Positions 42,402 to 54,771 of a stretch of DNA of 64,000 nt are shown here, one piece after another (position 1 is the first letter of the stretch; each line of letters opens with the position of its first letter). Position numbers and translations under genes: made by a program. The notes below the pieces were generated by a model, which was not told the origin of the DNA, searched no databases, and worked only from the letters and a program-made list of their open reading frames with translations. The stretch is taken from positions 9,029,444 through 9,093,443 of the forward strand of contig JACTAT010000037.1 in assembly GCA_014526335.1 (NCBI GenBank). Reading direction: 5' to 3'. The stretch comes from Chrysaora quinquecirrha. Taxonomy: Eukaryota > Cnidaria > Scyphozoa > Semaeostomeae > Pelagiidae.

Positions 42402-42927
42402 CACGCTAGCGAATCTATAATCACTACTGTGGTGGATAATCACTACTGTGGTGGTACTATTTGCGTACTGTGGTGGTAGTTTCTGCGTACTGTGGTGGAT
42501 AATCACTACTTGTGGTTGGTTACTATGCTTGCGGTGGTGGTAGTTTTGGCGTACTGTGGTGGATAATCACTACTGTGGTGGTACCATTTGCGTACTGTGG
42601 TGGTAGTTTTTGCGTACTGTGGTGGATAATCACTACTTGTGGTGGTTTATAATGCTTTATGTGGTGAGTACGAAATCATAGCAAAACTCTATAGATCAAG
42701 CAAGAAAAAACCACAAAATCCACCACAGTACGCCAAAACTGCCACCACCGCAAGCATAGTAACCCACCACAAGTAGTGATTATCCACCACAGTACGCCAA
42801 AACTAGTAAACCACCACAAGTAGTGATTATCCACCACAGTACGCAGAAACTACCACCAGAGTACGCAAATAGTACCACCACAGTAGTGATTATCCACCAC
42901 AGTAGTGATTATAGATTCGCTAGCGTG
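42402..42927. mobile_element. Foldback element FB2 with 5-bp target duplication
   Basis: Starts CACGCTAGCGAATCTATAAT and ends ATTATAGATTCGCTAGCGTG. AATGT occurs at 42397-42401 and 42928-42932. Same two-arm structure and same loop (near 42665-42710) as FB1; 526 bp. The difference in length comes from the number of GTACTGTGGTGG-type units. Confidence 0.93.
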
Positions 42928-43815
42928 AATGTACAAAGCGTAGGCTCGAACTCCAAGGTCCCCCATCAGTAAGCTGGGCTGTTGAGAGGTAGAGCGGGTC
43001 CTGAGATAATTTAATCGTGCCGGGCAATTGAGCGTACCGGGCCTTTGGAGGTTTCTGGCGGAAGCATGTAAGATAAATTTCACATTTCACGGGCACCTTT
43101 ACAGGGCGGGCCCCGGAACTTTCACCCGCCGGACCCGGATCCCCTCTTGACGAGACCGTCAATAAAGATCCCATACTGTATTTGAATTTACCGGTAGGAA
43201 TCTTTTGAAATGCTTTAGTGAAAATGATCAAATTAACTAAGACAATATAAAATAGAAACATGACTTCTTATTTATAATTTGCTTCATTATTTTACACTCG
43301 TTTTCGGGGAACAGTAGAATAAAAATAAAATCAAAGCTCACCGTTTTACACCTGAATTTTTTTAATTAAGTTTTTTATTGATTCATACGAAGGTGGGATG
43401 GATTTGAAAATAGCTGACAATTTATTTTCCTCTTCTATTTAGTATTTGTCATTGTTGCATTAATTTATAAAATTAATTAAACTCAACACTGTTTTCGTGA
43501 ATAATAATAAGCAAGGGTCCCTTATTGGTTTCCTAATTAAAAATGTTTTTCAAAATAAACTTTTATTTGCGACAGGTGAAAGCTCAGTGCCAGTCAAGGT
43601 TTGGAGGAGATACATGAAGTTGGCCTGAATTTCAAACGAAAAAAAGAGTATTTATAAACAAACTTGATTTTTCATAATTTAGTCAAAATAATTCACAATA
43701 AAGAACTGATTTCAATTCAACCTGGAAACTTGACATTCCCAGACAACGAACAAGGAAAGATGGCTTCGATATAGTCACTAAAGGAACTGACGGACGAATC
43801 AAAATTTCTTGAAGC

Positions 43816-45015
43816 ATGCATAACGAATCTCTATCAGGCAACGACACTCTTTTATACGGTTGCAACGGAGAAATCAAGAGCAAAATACCGCGCGTCGAAT
43901 CAACAATATACGGTGTGTTTTTGTTTTTGCAATTAATTCTATCTGGATTCGGGAACACTTTAGTTTGTCTCGCAATTACGCGATTTCGAGACCTCAGAAC
44001 GCTTACGAATTCGCTACTATTCTCTTTGGCGGTGACGGATTTGCTAACGCCATTAGTTAGAGTTCTCTTCATCGCAGTATCGACGTTTCGACAGCAATGG
44101 ATTTTTGGGTGCGTTTGGTGCAAGTTATCATCAGTGCTCGGCGTATTTCTGTGTGCCTCTTCGATTATGCATTTATGTGCGATCAGTATCGAGCGTTTTA
44201 TCGTAATTAAATGGCCGTTACGACATCGAAACTGGATAACGAAGCGACGCATAGCGTTTGTACTTCTGAATATATGGATAACAGCGTTACTGCTGTCTCT
44301 ATTTCCATATTTTGGATTCGTAAAAACAACATTTAACGCTGAATTGCTGGATTGTGAGATACTTTGGACGGAAAACCCGAAGTTAGCATTGATTCTCGCG
44401 AGTTTCTTTTTCCTATTTCCGTTCATCGTTATGAGCATCGCCTATCGTTTCATCTTCAAAGAAGTTCGCAAGCAAACTCGCCGCATTTCGGCCTTCGAGA
44501 TTCCTACTCGTTGTGTGACCGATGTCTTGCAGGGAAAATCTCTTGGCACTAAAATGCGAATATCCCGAATCATCCGACAAGAATTAAAAGCTGTAAAAGT
44601 CATCGTTGTCGTCATCGGTGTATTTTTCGTGCTTTGGCTGCCGTTTTTCGCTGTAACGAGCATTCGAGCTTACTTTCCGACGAGTGTTTCGGGCTTCATT
44701 CAACGGTTTGCTTTCGCACTGGCCTATCTCAATTCAAGTTGTAACTGGATTATATACAGCGTTATGAACAGAGATTTACGCCGTGCCTTCAAAAAAATGC
44801 TGGCCTTGCAAACGCGCGGCAGAAACTCAACGCGAAGTACCCGCAACAAGATCAATTCGGAAACCAGCGAGTCATTATCACCAAAGAAACGCGTGGCGCT
44901 AAATTCACCGCCTACAGAAAAACTATCACCGAAGCTGAATGCGGCACAGGAGATAGCCAACACAGAAAGCAAATTTGTTGACCTTAAATATATATGCAAA
45001 ACAGATAATATTTAA
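43816..45015 (+). CDS. Rhodopsin-class GPCR, intronless and intact
   Basis: A 399-residue seven-helix receptor in one exon. Seen: N-glycosylation sites NES and NDT before TM1; GN in TM1 (LSGFGNTLVCLAI); LAVTD in TM2; the W..GC pattern before TM3 with its Cys, and a matching Cys in the second extracellular loop (ELLDCEILW) for the usual disulfide; ERF in place of DRY after TM3; FFVLWLPFF in TM6; NSSCNWIIY in TM7, where NPxxY has Trp instead of Pro. There is no TM7 Lys, so it is not an opsin. The long third loop (about 45 residues) and Ser-rich tail resemble amine-type receptors, but the ligand cannot be named. An AATAAA signal lies at 45030-45035, 15 nt after the stop. It sits between DIDO1-like and SNRNP48 on the opposite strand. 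Confidence 0.9.
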   Translation: MHNESLSGNDTLLYGCNGEIKSKIPRVESTIYGVFLFLQLILSGFGNTLVCLAITRFRDLRTLTNSLLFSLAVTDLLTPLVRVLFIAVSTFRQQWIFGCVWCKLSSVLGVFLCASSIMHLCAISIERFIVIKWPLRHRNWITKRRIAFVLLNIWITALLLSLFPYFGFVKTTFNAELLDCEILWTENPKLALILASFFFLFPFIVMSIAYRFIFKEVRKQTRRISAFEIPTRCVTDVLQGKSLGTKMRISRIIRQELKAVKVIVVVIGVFFVLWLPFFAVTSIRAYFPTSVSGFIQRFAFALAYLNSSCNWIIYSVMNRDLRRAFKKMLALQTRGRNSTRSTRNKINSETSESLSPKKRVALNSPPTEKLSPKLNAAQEIANTESKFVDLKYICKTDNI

Positions 45016-45227
45016 AGAAATAATCAACTAATAAACTTATTGTATTAAAATTGCTGTTTAGAAGGTAGGTCAAGGAATAATTTCCAGCATGGCAAGTATT
45101 GCTTATAAAACATTGGTCAAGCATTTCATTTAAAAGCAAGTCTCGTGTTCCGCTAATAAAATCGAGACCAACGACCAAAGCAATTCGCTACACTAAGAGT
45201 CGTATCCTTACGGAATTTTATGTTCAA

Positions 45228-45465
45228 ACGCGGCCAATAGAGGTTTCCGCAAAAGATGGCCGCCGTTTCTGTCAACCCCTTGTTTTTCATAAGGTTTTAC
45301 GAAGGGAATTCTGGGAATAATTTCCTTAGCTACGAATTCAACGTCTGCAGCTATGTAAAATACGTAACTAAGGAAATTATTCCCAGAAGTCCTTTCGAAA
45401 ATCCTTAATGAAAACAGTAGGCAAAAACGGCGGCCATCTTTTGCGGAAGCGTCTATTTTAGATTG
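45228..45465. mobile_element. Inverted-repeat element with internal CCTTAGCTACG/CGTAACTAAGG arms
   Basis: Outer arms AGAGGTTTCCGCAAAAGATG / CATCTTTTGCGGAAGCGTCT and inner arms GGGAATAATTTCCTTAG / CTAAGGAAATTATTCCC are inverted. About 240 bp; non-coding. No convincing target duplication. Confidence 0.7.
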
Positions 45466-45639
45466 AAACTTTTATTCTAAATTCGAATGTTTCCATCGAA
45501 ACACATATTCCCCATTTCCCTTTGCTGCTCACTAATTGGCCAGATGTTATTCTATCGTTCGCTCTGAAGAAAAATCGAATTGCAATAAAAGTGGGAGGAC
45601 ATTAATAAGCCAGTGAAAATGCAGCAAGTTAAGTGCTGC

Positions 45640-45775
45640 GATTAGACTGATTACCTGAGTCGAAGTTTCGCTATTGAATTGAATTGATGGATCGCTCAAA
45701 CAGTTTGAGCGATCTCCTTTTGGTGCTAGCCTCGGTCTCGTGAGCGATAACTGGGGCTCAGGTAATCAGTCTATG
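45640..45775. repeat. Inverted-repeat element with ATTACCTGAG/CTCAGGTAAT ends
   Basis: GATTAGACTGATTACCTGAG faces CTCAGGTAATCAGTCTAT. A second perfect palindrome, GATCGCTCAAACAGTTTGAG + CGATC, sits in the centre. Possibly a small hairpin MITE. Confidence 0.65.
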
Positions 45776-46188
45776 CTGCAATCTGATTGGCTTCGCCAAC
45801 GTTTTGGGGGAGAGTGGCCGCTTTTTTGCATGCAAAAGCCAAGTGTATCAGTTTGAGCAGCTATCTGACAGCAAAAACAACTAAAGAAAAAGATGGTAGC
45901 TGCGATAACTGGGACTCTTTCAAAGCAATGCTTTCAAGGCATTGAACAAGCATTGCTTTCAAGCTGACAGAAGGTCAAGCATTGCTTTTAAAGCAAATCT
46001 GAAATGTTTCACCGTCAATGCTTGATTGTTTGGCCAGAGCCTAAGAGCTTAAGGGCTAAAAGTCATAATTGGAAATTTTGGAAAAAGTAATTATCACAGA
46101 GAGTTCACAGGTTAATTCTCTTAGATCACTTAGCATAACAATTTAAAACAGTTTTTTAACATACTTGTTATTAAAATGTTCATTATAG

Positions 46189-47599
46189 TCACACAGTTTC
46201 TTCTTCATGTTCATATTTTCTCTTTTTAGACTTATGTTTATGTTTATTCTTCTTATGCTTGTGCTTATGTTTCGATTTCTTATGCCTGCTCCTGCCGTCG
46301 TCATTTTCATTATCATCGCTACTGGTGCTGTTCTGTCGTCGGACGTCAGCCTCGTTTGTGTTAGAGGCCTCTTCTTCGCGCAAACTATCAGCGAAGTTTC
46401 TAGTTGCGTCGCGGACAGTGGTGTCTCTCTGGTCGATTTCAATAGGCGTTTGCGCATCATTTTGCTGAGTTAAATTTTCACTGCGGACACCAAAGTTGCC
46501 CTCTAAAGATTTCCTCTCGTCGTCGCGGCCGTACCTGATGTTTTTTAACCCTTCACTTATTTCGTTTTCCAAACTCATAACATTTGAATTATCTGTACGC
46601 TCTGTAATATTTTCATTTTTCATCACGAGTTTATGACTTGAGTCAGTTTCTCTCTTTTTAACAATTCCACTTCTTTCGTCAATATATCCTTCTCGTTCCC
46701 TATCCAAATACCTCCCACCTCCACTGGTTTCTCTTTCATCCATCCTTCCTCCCCTTCGCTCCTTGTCTCTACTCCCATCTCTGCTCCGCCTGCCTCTATC
46801 TCTTTCTCGATCAACATACCTTTTACCCCTGTCTTGATCTTGCAGCCTCTCTCTACTTCTGTCTCTACTTTGTCTTCGCCGTTCATCCCCAGGTCTCCTG
46901 TCGTATTTATAGCCTCGGTCTGATTTATAGTCTCGATCTGATCTTTGATATTCATCACGAGAGCTTTCTCTTTTCCTAGGGCTTCGTTCATCTCTGGACA
47001 ATCTATGCCTGTCTTTTCGATATTCAGAATATTCTTGATCTACTCGTTCACGTCTTTTGTCTTTCGACGAATCGTCTGTGTGTTCCTGCGCTATTGCAGA
47101 ATCCTCTACGTTTTCCTCGCGGTTTTCATTTGCAAAATCGTCAGTGATTTTTTTCCCTCCAATAATTTCCAAATACTTTGTCTGTTGATCAATCAGCTCT
47201 CGCAAAACCTACAAAATCAACTTCATTTATTTTTTATGATAAAATTTACAGATTTCAACTGGCAAGCAGCTATACTGCTTCTGTTCTATACAATAACAAA
47301 GGGGGATGGCGCATTTAGGATACAAGAACAATTGGCTTGTAAGACATCTGGAGAGATCTGCCTCCTGGAAAAATACCACTTCGCATAAATATCAATGAGC
47401 CTAATTGAACAATCAGGGGGTAAAGGCATTAAAAATTTATGTGACTTTATATTACGTACATCAGTCGCACTTCTTCGATTCGAATTCTGATTCTTGGCTC
47501 TGTAAGTTTGCCTTCGTCGCTTATAGTCACGGAGCTCGGCCAATGCCTCCAGATGGGACCGAGGCCTACCTTCATCGTCTTTCTCGAGCGCCATTAGAG
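46189..47599 (-). CDS. SNRNP48: SNRNP48 exons 8-9: conserved RNA-binding helix and RD/RS-rich tail
   Basis: Exon 8 (47460-47599) carries RPRSHLEALAELRDYKRRR + QTYRAKN, nearly identical to the human segment SYLEILAEVRDYKRRRQ. Exon 9 (46189-47208) continues VLRELIDQQTKYLEIIGG, parallel to VIRDVINVHMEELS in human. About 320 residues of RDRSRERL, RRSRDGSRDKERR and KHKHKHKKNKHKHKSKKR follow. Low-complexity charged domains like this are typical of splicing factors. Stop codon TGA at 46189-46191. Confidence 0.9.
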
Positions 47600-50500
47600 C
47601 TGCAAGACGGAAAGAAAGCCAAAATTATGTTATTTCGAGGCTTGAGTGAAGTGTGTATTCTTTGAAAGAAAGGCATGTGTTGCTTGGGTATGGCGACTAC
47701 TGAATACCCTGGAGACTTGCTTGTGCAGTAGACTTGCTACAAGAGTCTCTAGTTTACGATCCCCTACTTTTGATTTGTCACTCTAACAGAGCGAATCTAA
47801 AAACAACAGCAACAACATCGAGTGAAGTTGTGTGACTTTTGTAGTGAGTCTATCTGTGCAGTGTGATCCAAGTCCTTCTTTTCGATGTGACCACAGCTCG
47901 TTGTCTATATTTCCTTTTGCCTGGAATACAGGGAGCTGGCGAATCTCCTCACATTTCGTGGTGAGGTTGACTTTGGTGGGCATCGAACCCAGATTGACAG
48001 ATTACGAGTCAGCCTCACCACTAAGACCCGGTACGAAAAAAAATACGGCATGATTTCAAGTCGGATGGGGGGTTGGGGAATCCCGTTTACTCTATGCTGG
48101 TACGAAATGAATACGATGAAAGGTAACCTTTTTTGTCTGAAATTTATTGTTTCATATCAACAAGAATAAAAACTAATTGTTTGTCTCTAATTCATTCAGC
48201 AAATCGGCATCAAAGTGTACCGTATTTAATCATTTACACTGTGCAGTCCTCAGGTAAAGCCGGTTACGGTTTCTTATCCATTTTATTCCGTTTTCATCTC
48301 AAAATCGTGTCGGTATAGTGAAGACGCGAGGCCAAAAACTAATGGCTAAACCCGAAAAAAAATTAAGGTGTCCAAAAATAGATAGCAATATCAGGGGTCT
48401 CAAAAACATGCTACTCAATATTTTGGGTCCCCATTTAGGGGACTGCAAGGAAATAGTGGCATGGACCCCTCTGCATTGAAACTTAATGAGTTCCCCCCTG
48501 GGCCCCCCCTCAGCCCTGTGAAATGAAAACAAAATAAGCCAGTACTTACCGATCATTTGTTCCTCTGTTTCTTTCTCTATATCTTCAACAGTAACAGCCG
48601 GTGTTTTCCCCTTTGATTTTCCACTCTAAAAATTCGATTTCATCATTGCGTAAAATCGTTTCGCTTCGATGAAATATTCAACGCACCTAGCCTTGCAATG
48701 ATCTGACAGGTTCAGCGCTCAGCAGATTTACGATGGGTAACTTTTTCAGCGACAATTTCCCTACATATGGGTCGAGTCTCTATACATGGGTAGTAGAAAC
48801 TTTCAGACATGAATTGTTTTTAAAAAGCCTGATTAATTTTTGTATTTAGAGTCTTTAATCATGGTGCAAATCGGGTAAATGCGTTTCTTGTCTGGGTGTG
48901 ACAAAATGCTTGATTGCAAACGAAACACGGGAAATAAAGAAAATATTTTGCACACTAAGGTGACAATTTTCTAAGGTAAAACGCTTCCAGCACAGGAATT
49001 TCTTAATTTGTTGTCGATTTGAGAGTCTGGGTTTCTTATCAAGAGTTTCTTATAAAAACATGTATGAAATATATAGACTTATTACATTCGTCCTAGTCTA
49101 CGTTCCTCCACACCCCATCACCCCGCTCCACTGAGGAAACAGCAATTATGTTGTTGCAGTTGTTAGAAGCTGTTTCCGAAAGAGTGGGAGGAATGTAATT
49201 AGTCTATGAAATATATTCATATAGGCCCAACAAACCTCAACCACATATTCATATAATTTCAGTCTTTGTTCTGTTGTCAAATACGTCATCATCAAATTCA
49301 CAGGGAGACAAGACTCCGGTTCAGTAGATGGAGAATCCAATGAAGGTACCGAAAACTGCGTCATTTCTGGTGCAGGATTCGCTAAAAGGAAGACAAAATC
49401 AGAAATAACATTCTACAAGTCGAAAATAACATACTTGTATAATAAATTTGTGTTTTTGGAGAATACATGGGGTGAGACTTCTAAAAATTTCATAGATGGT
49501 CTTAATAAACGGGGGGGTGGCTGGGAATTTTGTACTCGTGCGTCATAATGGTTATATTGTAGAAACGTAGAATAAAGGTGAATGGTGTATTTAGCGCCAG
49601 TTGCTAGGATCTCAGAAGTATAGATTAACTAACGCTGCAGTGGCTGGGGCTCGAACCCCGACCTCTCTGAGCACCTCACACCACCAGCTAGTTGGGTTAT
49701 GCCACGACGCCACAGCACCTTCAAAGACAGGGAGCCCTGTTCAAAGATAACAAGAGGATAAGGCTTTGACCCGGGCCTTCTCCATAAGAAAGATGTTGCA
49801 CAGATTGAAAACCCGGAGTAGATTTACTCTGCAATTCTACTATCAGGGGTGAGTTGTTCTAAAATTTGGCACTCTACTAGGGTTAGGATTCTGTCGACAT
49901 TAAAGATAATTGCCCGATCAAAATAACACCCCAGAGCTTCCCATGCAGATCAAGACGCCTGTTCTCGTGTAACCTCTTACTCTCTTTCTTACTACTTCCT
50001 TGGATTATGAGTACAAAACAAATTCTTGAAGACTACAGCACACTTAAAGACCCTAGGAAGCTAGGAAGCTATCAAGGCGCCCCTATATTGCCAAAGACTA
50101 GTTTTTATAGCGTATGCCCTCAGTGCTTCGGTTCCTACAGCTTTGAAAAAAAGTACATGAAATGCAAGCTAGACTTATTATACGAGTCTCATTTGCACTC
50201 ATAAAATCTAGACCAACAACAACGGCAATTCGCTACACGTTTGACCAGCTTTCCAACAGTAACAACAACTAAAGATGGTAACTGCGATAACTGGGATTCG
50301 TGTAAAAAGTCTAAATGCAAGCCGTAAACTTCGATCATGGCCCAATGATGTAAAATTCTTAATTTTAACTAGAGTCATTCCAAAAAAAAATTAGATCAGA
50401 ATTCCACCCCCCTCCCTGATTAACTAAAGGCCTGCCAGTTCCTCATTTAGAAATATCAATACAAAATTACATTTATAAGATAAAGGATATATTTGGATCT

Positions 50501-53500
50501 TTTCTGAATCCAGAATTTGTTGTCATCGGATAGATATCCATAGCAAGCTAAAATGGATTGGAAATAGGAGTAAACGACCCTCGATATTACGAGATAGATC
50601 TCTAAAGCAGTGGCAAAGCTAGGAGACATGTCGCGCGCGACATTGTATTTAGAATATCTCCCAGGGTGGCTAAACATTCGAGTGAAAAGCGAGCAACATG
50701 CCTCCCGAGTCGCGGACACAAGAAATGTTTCTGTTGTCTCCTAGAAACATTTGCGTATCTCTCACTAAAAATTCTGTCGCGCACTATTAAGTTTCTGAAG
50801 TGGCTAAACAGAGAGACATCGAGGGGACATGTCACACACGACATGTTTCCTAGTTTAGCCAGGCCTTAAGGGCCATTTCCACTTCGTTCGCATTCGCCGT
50901 TCGCTAGCGAATTCGCAGTTCGCCGCTCGCTTGCGAACAGAATACAGCCTTCGTTTTAGGCCATAAACAAAGTAAACTTTTGCGAAAGCTTTAGGTTAAC
51001 TTGGAGCGGAAATCAAAATCACTTCGCATCCGCCTTTTTTTGAGGGCAAGCGAACAGCGAACAGCGAATGCGAACGAAGTGGAAATGGTCCTTTAAGTGT
51101 TCAAGATTAAAGTTCACAAACAAATGTACGGCGAGACGCTATAAAAGGGGTACGTAAAATAAGAGTGCGCTATAAAAGTGCTTAAAATAATTGGCAATTC
51201 TGATACAATATACTGCTACAATATGCGAAATGCTACAATGCCAATGCATTTATGATACCATACTATCCTGACAGTAGGCAGCCGTGTGTCAATGCAATAA
51301 CCATACAATCATGCGATGTCTCAGGTGCGATTTCATCATAACATTGAAACGACACACAACATTTGAGCAACTTTGACGGAAAATTGATTTAATGCTGACG
51401 CAGAATTTAGCAATTGTGACGCTATTTGTTGTAAAATATAAACAATATTGCAGCAATGTTGCAGGAAAAGTGTAGTACTTTTGATGCAACTTAATAAGCC
51501 ATACTGATAACGTGTTTAAGCAATATTGTGGTGCAACATTATGGTACACTATAAACAATATTGCAGCAAAGTTGCAGCAAAATTGTAGTATTTTTGATGC
51601 AACATTATAAGCCATAATGATAACGTGGGTTAAGCAATATTGCAAAAAATATTGACGCAGTACTGCAGCAATATTCATGCAGTTATTTGGCAAAATTGAA
51701 GTGATTTTAATGCACAATTTATGCTTCATTCATTCAGCGACCACGCATTAGGGACACTAAACTAATGGAATTCCGATGCAGTATCAAAAAAATATGGGTG
51801 CAACTTTTACATTCGTACAAGGTACACAGGTAAACTGGTACACGAATCGTTCTATTACTGAAACATTTAAACAAGAATGATGCAATTTTTATGCAGTTCT
51901 GACGCAACAATAACAGCATCTTGATAAAATCGAAACAATACAATAAAAAGCACAAGTTGCATAGAAAGTTACCTTTGGTTGCGTTATTTCCTCGTTTCGC
52001 TCGATTCGCAAGCATTTCAGCTTCTTTCCTGATCACCTGAAAATTAATCAAAAAAAGGATTGTCTTAGTTCTGTCCACACTACACGTTTTTTTTATATAA
52101 GGAACACCTTTCTAAGGAACTCGAGGCTGAAAATTCCCAAAAAATTAAGAAACTTCGAGGAACTTTCGAGGCTCGGGTGAAAAGAATCACTTTTTTCAAG
52201 AACAAGACGGTTTGTACAAATAAATATCATAATAACAACATATTTCCTATCGTTCTTTCTCAAAAGACTCGAATGAAGCAAGTTTATATGAATCTGCTAT
52301 AAAATTGGTATTCAAACATATCTCAGGACAAGGAACAATATAACGAACTTTCAGCCTCATTTTATTGAAAAAATAAGGAACTCCAGCCTCAACTCAGACC
52401 AAAGGTTCTTTTAAAAAAACGTGTACACCGATTTTAAATAAATACGGGAAAGAGACAGAACTGGGGGTCGTTTAGGGGTTCTAGGGAACATGGGAGAATG
52501 CGAAATGTATCCAGGAGCAAGTTAACATGGCCAAAACTAAAAGGAAACAAGGGAACACTGGGAAACAGGGATCAGGTAAAATCCTCGCTATCAATCCGCT
52601 TGACATCTGAAAATAATCCTACAAAACTTCAGGGAACAAGGGGATTTTCCCAAGAGAATAAATAGGGGCACATGTAACCCCCCTAAATGAGCCTCAGAAC
52701 TTTGTTTCATTACAAGTCTAGTGGTCTTTGAAAAGACTTATAGTCAATTTCTCACTAGTTCAGGGTATTTTTTCTGTAGAATTGATGACACGAGAGAGGG
52801 AACAAACTAACGAGATTATTGTAGCAATCATCATAATAACAATGAAAATCTACCGTCCGAACATCATTGTACCCCTAAAGATTTGAGCATCTGAATGTTA
52901 CATATGGCTACTTCTTTGACTACTCTGAAGTACCGAATAATCGAGGGGGGGGGGTAATAAATGTAACCCATATTGCAACTTTCTGGAGCGAAACTTTGTG
53001 AAAATTCTCTTAAAATGAAGTGAAAATATCACAGCGCAAAGCCTTTGGAGTCCAATGAACAGAATATGCAAACCGGATGTATTGGTGGAGAAATATACTC
53101 CAAAAGTACCAATATGAGAGTACCACTCATTATAAGCTAGGCTTAGAAAAAGGGGCGAGTCGAGGCATGCCACTGCTGAAAACATGAACATCGACGACGT
53201 TGAGGCTTAGAAGGGTCGTAGCGAAAACCGTTCTCTTATCTCTGCTTTGGCAGACAAGTACGATTTGCACAATATTACTCAGAATGCCAAGGCAGCCGGC
53301 TATTAAGGGGCAAATCGCCTATGACTTCTCCGGCCAGGTTTCTTCTGAGGGTTCCGAGGGTTCCGAGGGTTCCCGGGTTTCCATATCGCTGATAGTAGCT
53401 ATCTTTCAAGTGCAGTACAGAATTTAAAGCACTCCTAACCTATAGGAAATTGCCTATACATTGAATTGTAAGAAAACAGTTGACTTACGGTTAGATTTAT

Positions 53501-54654
53501 TAGCCCCATAAGAAGCGTATCGTTTCATGAATGGTGTTTGAAAAGCTAGTGATATTCCTAATCTATTCTCTATTGTTCTATAGTGAAAATATAACGTCAA
53601 TTATTCTATTTTTCGTGGTTATAATTACCTATAGCAATTATCCAAACAATACAGGAACCAGCAGAAATAAAAAAATACTCTTTCCAGTTGCAAGAAATTC
53701 GTGTTTTTTATCAAATGTTTCTCTTGCAGATGTTACCGCAAAAGCGATTTTTCTTTGATCAATTATGCAGTGTAGTTTTTCTTGTAATATTGTTAATCAA
53801 AAGTTTAGCGGCAATGTAAATAGACAGAAGCTGGATAAAGAAAAGAGGTCCATTTCAAAGAGATCTGAGTCAGCAGGAAATATTTCTGGAAAATGGCGGA
53901 CATCTTGAGTAGGGTAATCCTCTTCGCTGTTGGACAACTCAGTATGGCAACAATTCAATACCATTGTTGTTGTTGTTGTTGTTGTTACTTTATTTTAAGT
54001 AGGCTTTTATTTTTAGCTTTATCAGCTTATTTAGGCCTACATGCAGGCCGCATCCAGGCATGGTACCCCTAGTTTAACATCCCTTCCAAAGGACCGCAGA
54101 GTGAGTTGTTTAGTGATCCATTTGGAAAGTCACCCATCCAGATGCTGACCTCACACGACCAAGCTTAACTTCAGCTGTCTAACGAGAACTGACTGAGAAG
54201 CTTGGCCACTCACTCTACGATTGGCTTGTCCATGTGTCTGAAAGCAACATCCGACATGTCCAGTCTTTGCGCAAAACGCGAAACTATACCGTTAACCAAT
54301 ACGGTACGAAACTATACCGTTTTGGCCTTGCGTCTACACAATGCCGGCACAGTTTTGATATGAATACGGTACGAAATGAATACTTTTTATGGCCCGCGCC
54401 GATAAATACATATACACTTAGGAACTTCAATTCAAATCAATAATTCTCTATGACTTACCTCGGATATGTTGCGCTTCTTTGCGATGATAGAAGCTGATAG
54501 AAATTTCCACAATTTCAAAACGAAATTCGGCGTTTCTAGGTAAAAAATAAGCTATTTAAAAGAGAATGTGAAATAATACTCCCGATGGTTGATTTGCCTA
54601 ACTTTTTAGCTCACCACGCTAACTAACTAACCAACTAACTAGCGAAATATCTAT

Positions 54655-54714
<60 letters not shown>

Positions 54715-54736
54715 ACTTACTAACTAACTAACTTGT

Positions 54737-54771
<35 letters not shown>

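Larger units (their letters stand above)
38157..43815. other. Intergenic region between DIDO1-like gene and GPCR, repeat rich
   Basis: No supported gene. Contains MITEs at 38790-39065, 39778-40148 and 40986-41232, a SINE-like repeat at 40478-40845 and foldback element FB2 at 42402-42927. The region just upstream of 38156 is presumably the DIDO1-like promoter, but no TATA box or initiator is convincing. Short open frames here look random. Confidence 0.6.
45016..46188. other. Repeat-rich gap between GPCR and SNRNP48 3' end
   Basis: Contains the palindromic elements at 45228-45465 and 45640-45775 and a MITE fragment at about 45930-46042 (ends GATTGTTTGGCCAGAGCC). The GPCR (plus) and SNRNP48 (minus) converge here, so both 3' ends and terminators lie in this gap. 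No further gene. Confidence 0.65.

Noticed and set aside
43683..44438. 251-codon open frame on the minus strand
   Set aside because: Shadow of the intact GPCR on the plus strand; no domain and atypical composition.
43816..45015. Opsin identity for the GPCR
   Set aside because: No retinal-binding Lys in TM7, and the NPxxY and DRY variants do not match opsins.
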